From contig JAJJLU010003681.1 of NCBI GenBank assembly GCA_023807065.1, positions 1 through 38,750 of the forward strand: a DNA stretch of 38,750 nt, given 5' to 3'. Source of the stretch: Isotricha intestinalis. Its lineage: Eukaryota > Ciliophora > Litostomatea > Vestibuliferida > Isotrichidae. Positions 37,223 to 38,750 of the stretch are shown here, piece by piece. Within the stretch, counting starts at the first letter, position 1; each line of letters begins with the position of its first letter. The notes under the pieces were generated by a model, which saw only the letters and a program-made list of their open reading frames with translations, was not told the DNA's origin and did no database searches. A program made the position numbers and the translations under genes.

Positions 37223-38487
37223 TTAATAATATTAAATATTTTGATTTCTCTGGTATTTTAAATACTTTTTTAAATCAAGTTGAAAAAATAGAAGATTATT
37301 ATAATATCTTTCAAATAAAAAATGAAAGTAATAAAAAAAAAAAAGTTATTAATCGTTATAAAGTAGATAATAATTTTGAAGAAAATCAAAATTTCAAACT
37401 TTATGAAAAAGAAAATAATATTTTTGAAAATAATTTTGACTATTATGACAAAAATAAATCTGAAAATAATAATAATATAAACAATAATATCTTAATAAAT
37501 AATAATAATAATATTATAAACAATTATTACATAATAAATAATAATAATAATAATAATGAGAATAAAATAGAAAAAAAAGAAAGAAAATTACAAAATTTTA
37601 AATTATTTCATTGCAAAGATATAATAGCGGTAATGAAAGGATGTAAAGATAATATGATAAAAAGAAGATTTGAATCTTTAGTGGAAGAAGAAGAAGAAAT
37701 AGAATCAAAAGAAAAAAGCAATTTGTTGTTGAACATATTAAATTGGGCAAAAGCAAAATTTAAAATGGTAGATGATAAAAAAAACACAATAGAAAAAAAA
37801 TTAAGATTATATCCTTTAAATAAGGAAATAAAAGGGAATATAATAACAATATTTATATCAGGTTTCTATTCATCAGATTCAGAAAAAGAGAAAGAATGGG
37901 AAAATTTTACAAATGAATATTTAAAATATTTTCCAAATTCAAATATATATTATTATAATTGGCCATCAAGTAATTTAAATATATTTGATTTTGTGTCTGA
38001 ATTATTAATTCATAGAGGAGAATTTGAAAGAGCAACAAAAAGAGCAGAATGTTGTGGAAGAATTTTAGGTAATTTAATTCAATCTAAATTATTTTTTGAT
38101 GATTTTAAAATAAATTTAGTTGCTTTTAGTTTAGGTAATCATGTTATTAAAAATTGTTTAAAAGAATTATATGAACAAAAAATTTTCAATGTTATTAATA
38201 ATATTATTTTTATTGCTGGAGCTACTAATATTAGTCAAGATGAAGATTTTATCAAAATTTTTAATCATTGTAGTGGAAATATTATCAATTGTTATTCTAA
38301 AAGAGATTTAGCTTTAGTTTATAGATTTTCCATTGATTTAAATTTAGCTATTGGAAGACATAAATTAATAATTAAAGGCTGTGACAACATTTATAATTAT
38401 AAATCTTCAAATTTACATCTTTTATATAGAAAAAATATGGGAAAAATTTGTAAAGATATTATTAAAAATTTAAAGAACAATAATTAA
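37223..38487 (+). pseudogene. 5'-truncated duplicate of the DUF726 hydrolase gene
   Basis: It carries codons 352-771 of the gene at 34625 unchanged, including the Ser-Asp-His residues and the stop codon. The original promoter and first 351 codons are missing. The first in-frame ATG is at 37633 and would give 284 aa containing the complete hydrolase domain, so expression is conceivable if a promoter is provided by the spacer. It may also be an assembly or amplification artefact rather than a real locus. Confidence 0.8.
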
Positions 38488-38506
38488 AATTACATTTATT
38501 TTTTTA

Positions 38507-38648
38507 ATATTTTATTTATTTTTTCAAGAAATTGAGTTTTAAATTGTAATATAAATAGTTTTTTCTATGTTTATTAATTATGCTTCTGGATCAATGGTTT
38601 ATAATTCTTGATATATATTTTGAACAAAATAAATTATTGTTGAACTTA
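38507..38648 (-). pseudogene. Second copy of the 3' part of the HPt pseudogene fragment
   Basis: Identical by position to 36960-37101 (offset 1547). Truncated at 38648 by the rearrangement junction, so it lacks the degenerate start region. Confidence 0.75.
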
Positions 38649-38750
38649 TAATTTAAATGATAGATATAACACCAATAATAATAATATAAATTTAATTCCT
38701 AAAAAAACTATTAAAAATGATTCTTTATCTCCTAAAAGAATTTCTTCAAT
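38642..38750 (+). repeat. Partial repeat of the SHIPPO gene at the window end
   Basis: Bases 38642-38750 match 33176-33284 (offset 5466), which is SHIPPO gene codons about 117-153. The first seven bases, GAACTTA, also belong to the end of the hydrolase repeat, so the junction has 7 bp of microhomology. The copy runs off the window. Confidence 0.93.

Larger units (their letters stand above)
37223..38648 (+). repeat. Direct repeat, copy 2 (1426 bp)
   Basis: Second copy of 35676-37101, same orientation. Its right end continues, through the shared bases GAACTTA, into a copy of SHIPPO gene sequence rather than into the spacer. Confidence 0.95.

Noticed and set aside
37633..38487. Independent 284-aa gene
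   Set aside because: It is an unchanged copy of the 3' end of the hydrolase gene, created by the direct repeat; listed as a truncated duplicate.
1..38750. CRISPR arrays, insertion sequences, prokaryotic operons, tRNA genes
   Set aside because: No spaced short repeats, transposase, Shine-Dalgarno-based gene clusters or cloverleaf sequences were seen; spliceosomal introns and gene content are eukaryotic.

Overview
This is nuclear DNA of a protist, most likely a ciliate macronuclear contig. It is extremely AT-rich, has asparagine-rich low-complexity tracts, tiny introns (28 and 39 nt seen) and short intergenic gaps. It encodes cytoplasmic dynein 1 heavy chain, the centriole protein POC5, a SHIPPO-repeat protein, a RING-CH/FHA protein and a B-box/WD40 protein. 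The strongest taxonomic evidence is a non-coding gene at about 27463-27617 (minus) with the layout of a ciliate telomerase RNA and a ciliate-type Pol III promoter. The genetic code looks standard: the 4561-codon dynein frame has no internal TAA, TAG or TGA, most genes end in TAA and the kinase ends in TGA. TGA also encodes selenocysteine in a SelT gene with a well-formed SECIS. A ciliate with the standard code (for example a litostome) fits best; that placement is inference.

Layout. 1-1523: N-rich unknown gene with one in-frame TAA. 1692-2777 (minus): CDPK-like kinase. About 3120-6230 (minus): decayed P5-type (ATP13A-like) ATPase pseudogene. 6301-8001: RING-CH/FHA protein with a 39-nt intron after codon 5. 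8338-10707: protein with an HPt domain plus a second HPt-like domain lacking the phospho-accepting histidine. 10824-24509: cytoplasmic dynein 1 heavy chain in one exon. 24635-25222: selenoprotein T, with a type II SECIS at 25259-25343. 25456-27343 (minus): POC5 with a 28-nt intron. 27463-27617 (minus): candidate telomerase RNA, with TATA and PSE-like elements at 27636-27677. 27768-29789 (minus): RING-like/B-box/WD40 protein. 29847-31502: lysine-rich unknown. 31532-32611 (minus): Cys-rich zinc-finger protein. 32827-34560: SHIPPO/STPG protein. 34625-36940: DUF726 (TMCO4-like) hydrolase.

The right end is rearranged. Bases 35676-37101 recur as 37223-38648, apparently without change, giving a 5'-truncated hydrolase copy. 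That copy then joins, through the 7-base overlap GAACTTA, to a repeat of the SHIPPO gene from 33176 onward. The 121-bp spacer and the adjoining tail carry a decayed minus-strand fragment of the HPt gene. This is either a real recent tandem duplication or circle, or an assembly or amplification chimera.

The genes do not form an operon. Several (dynein, POC5, SHIPPO protein) share a microtubule, centriole or cilium theme, as expected for any ciliated cell.
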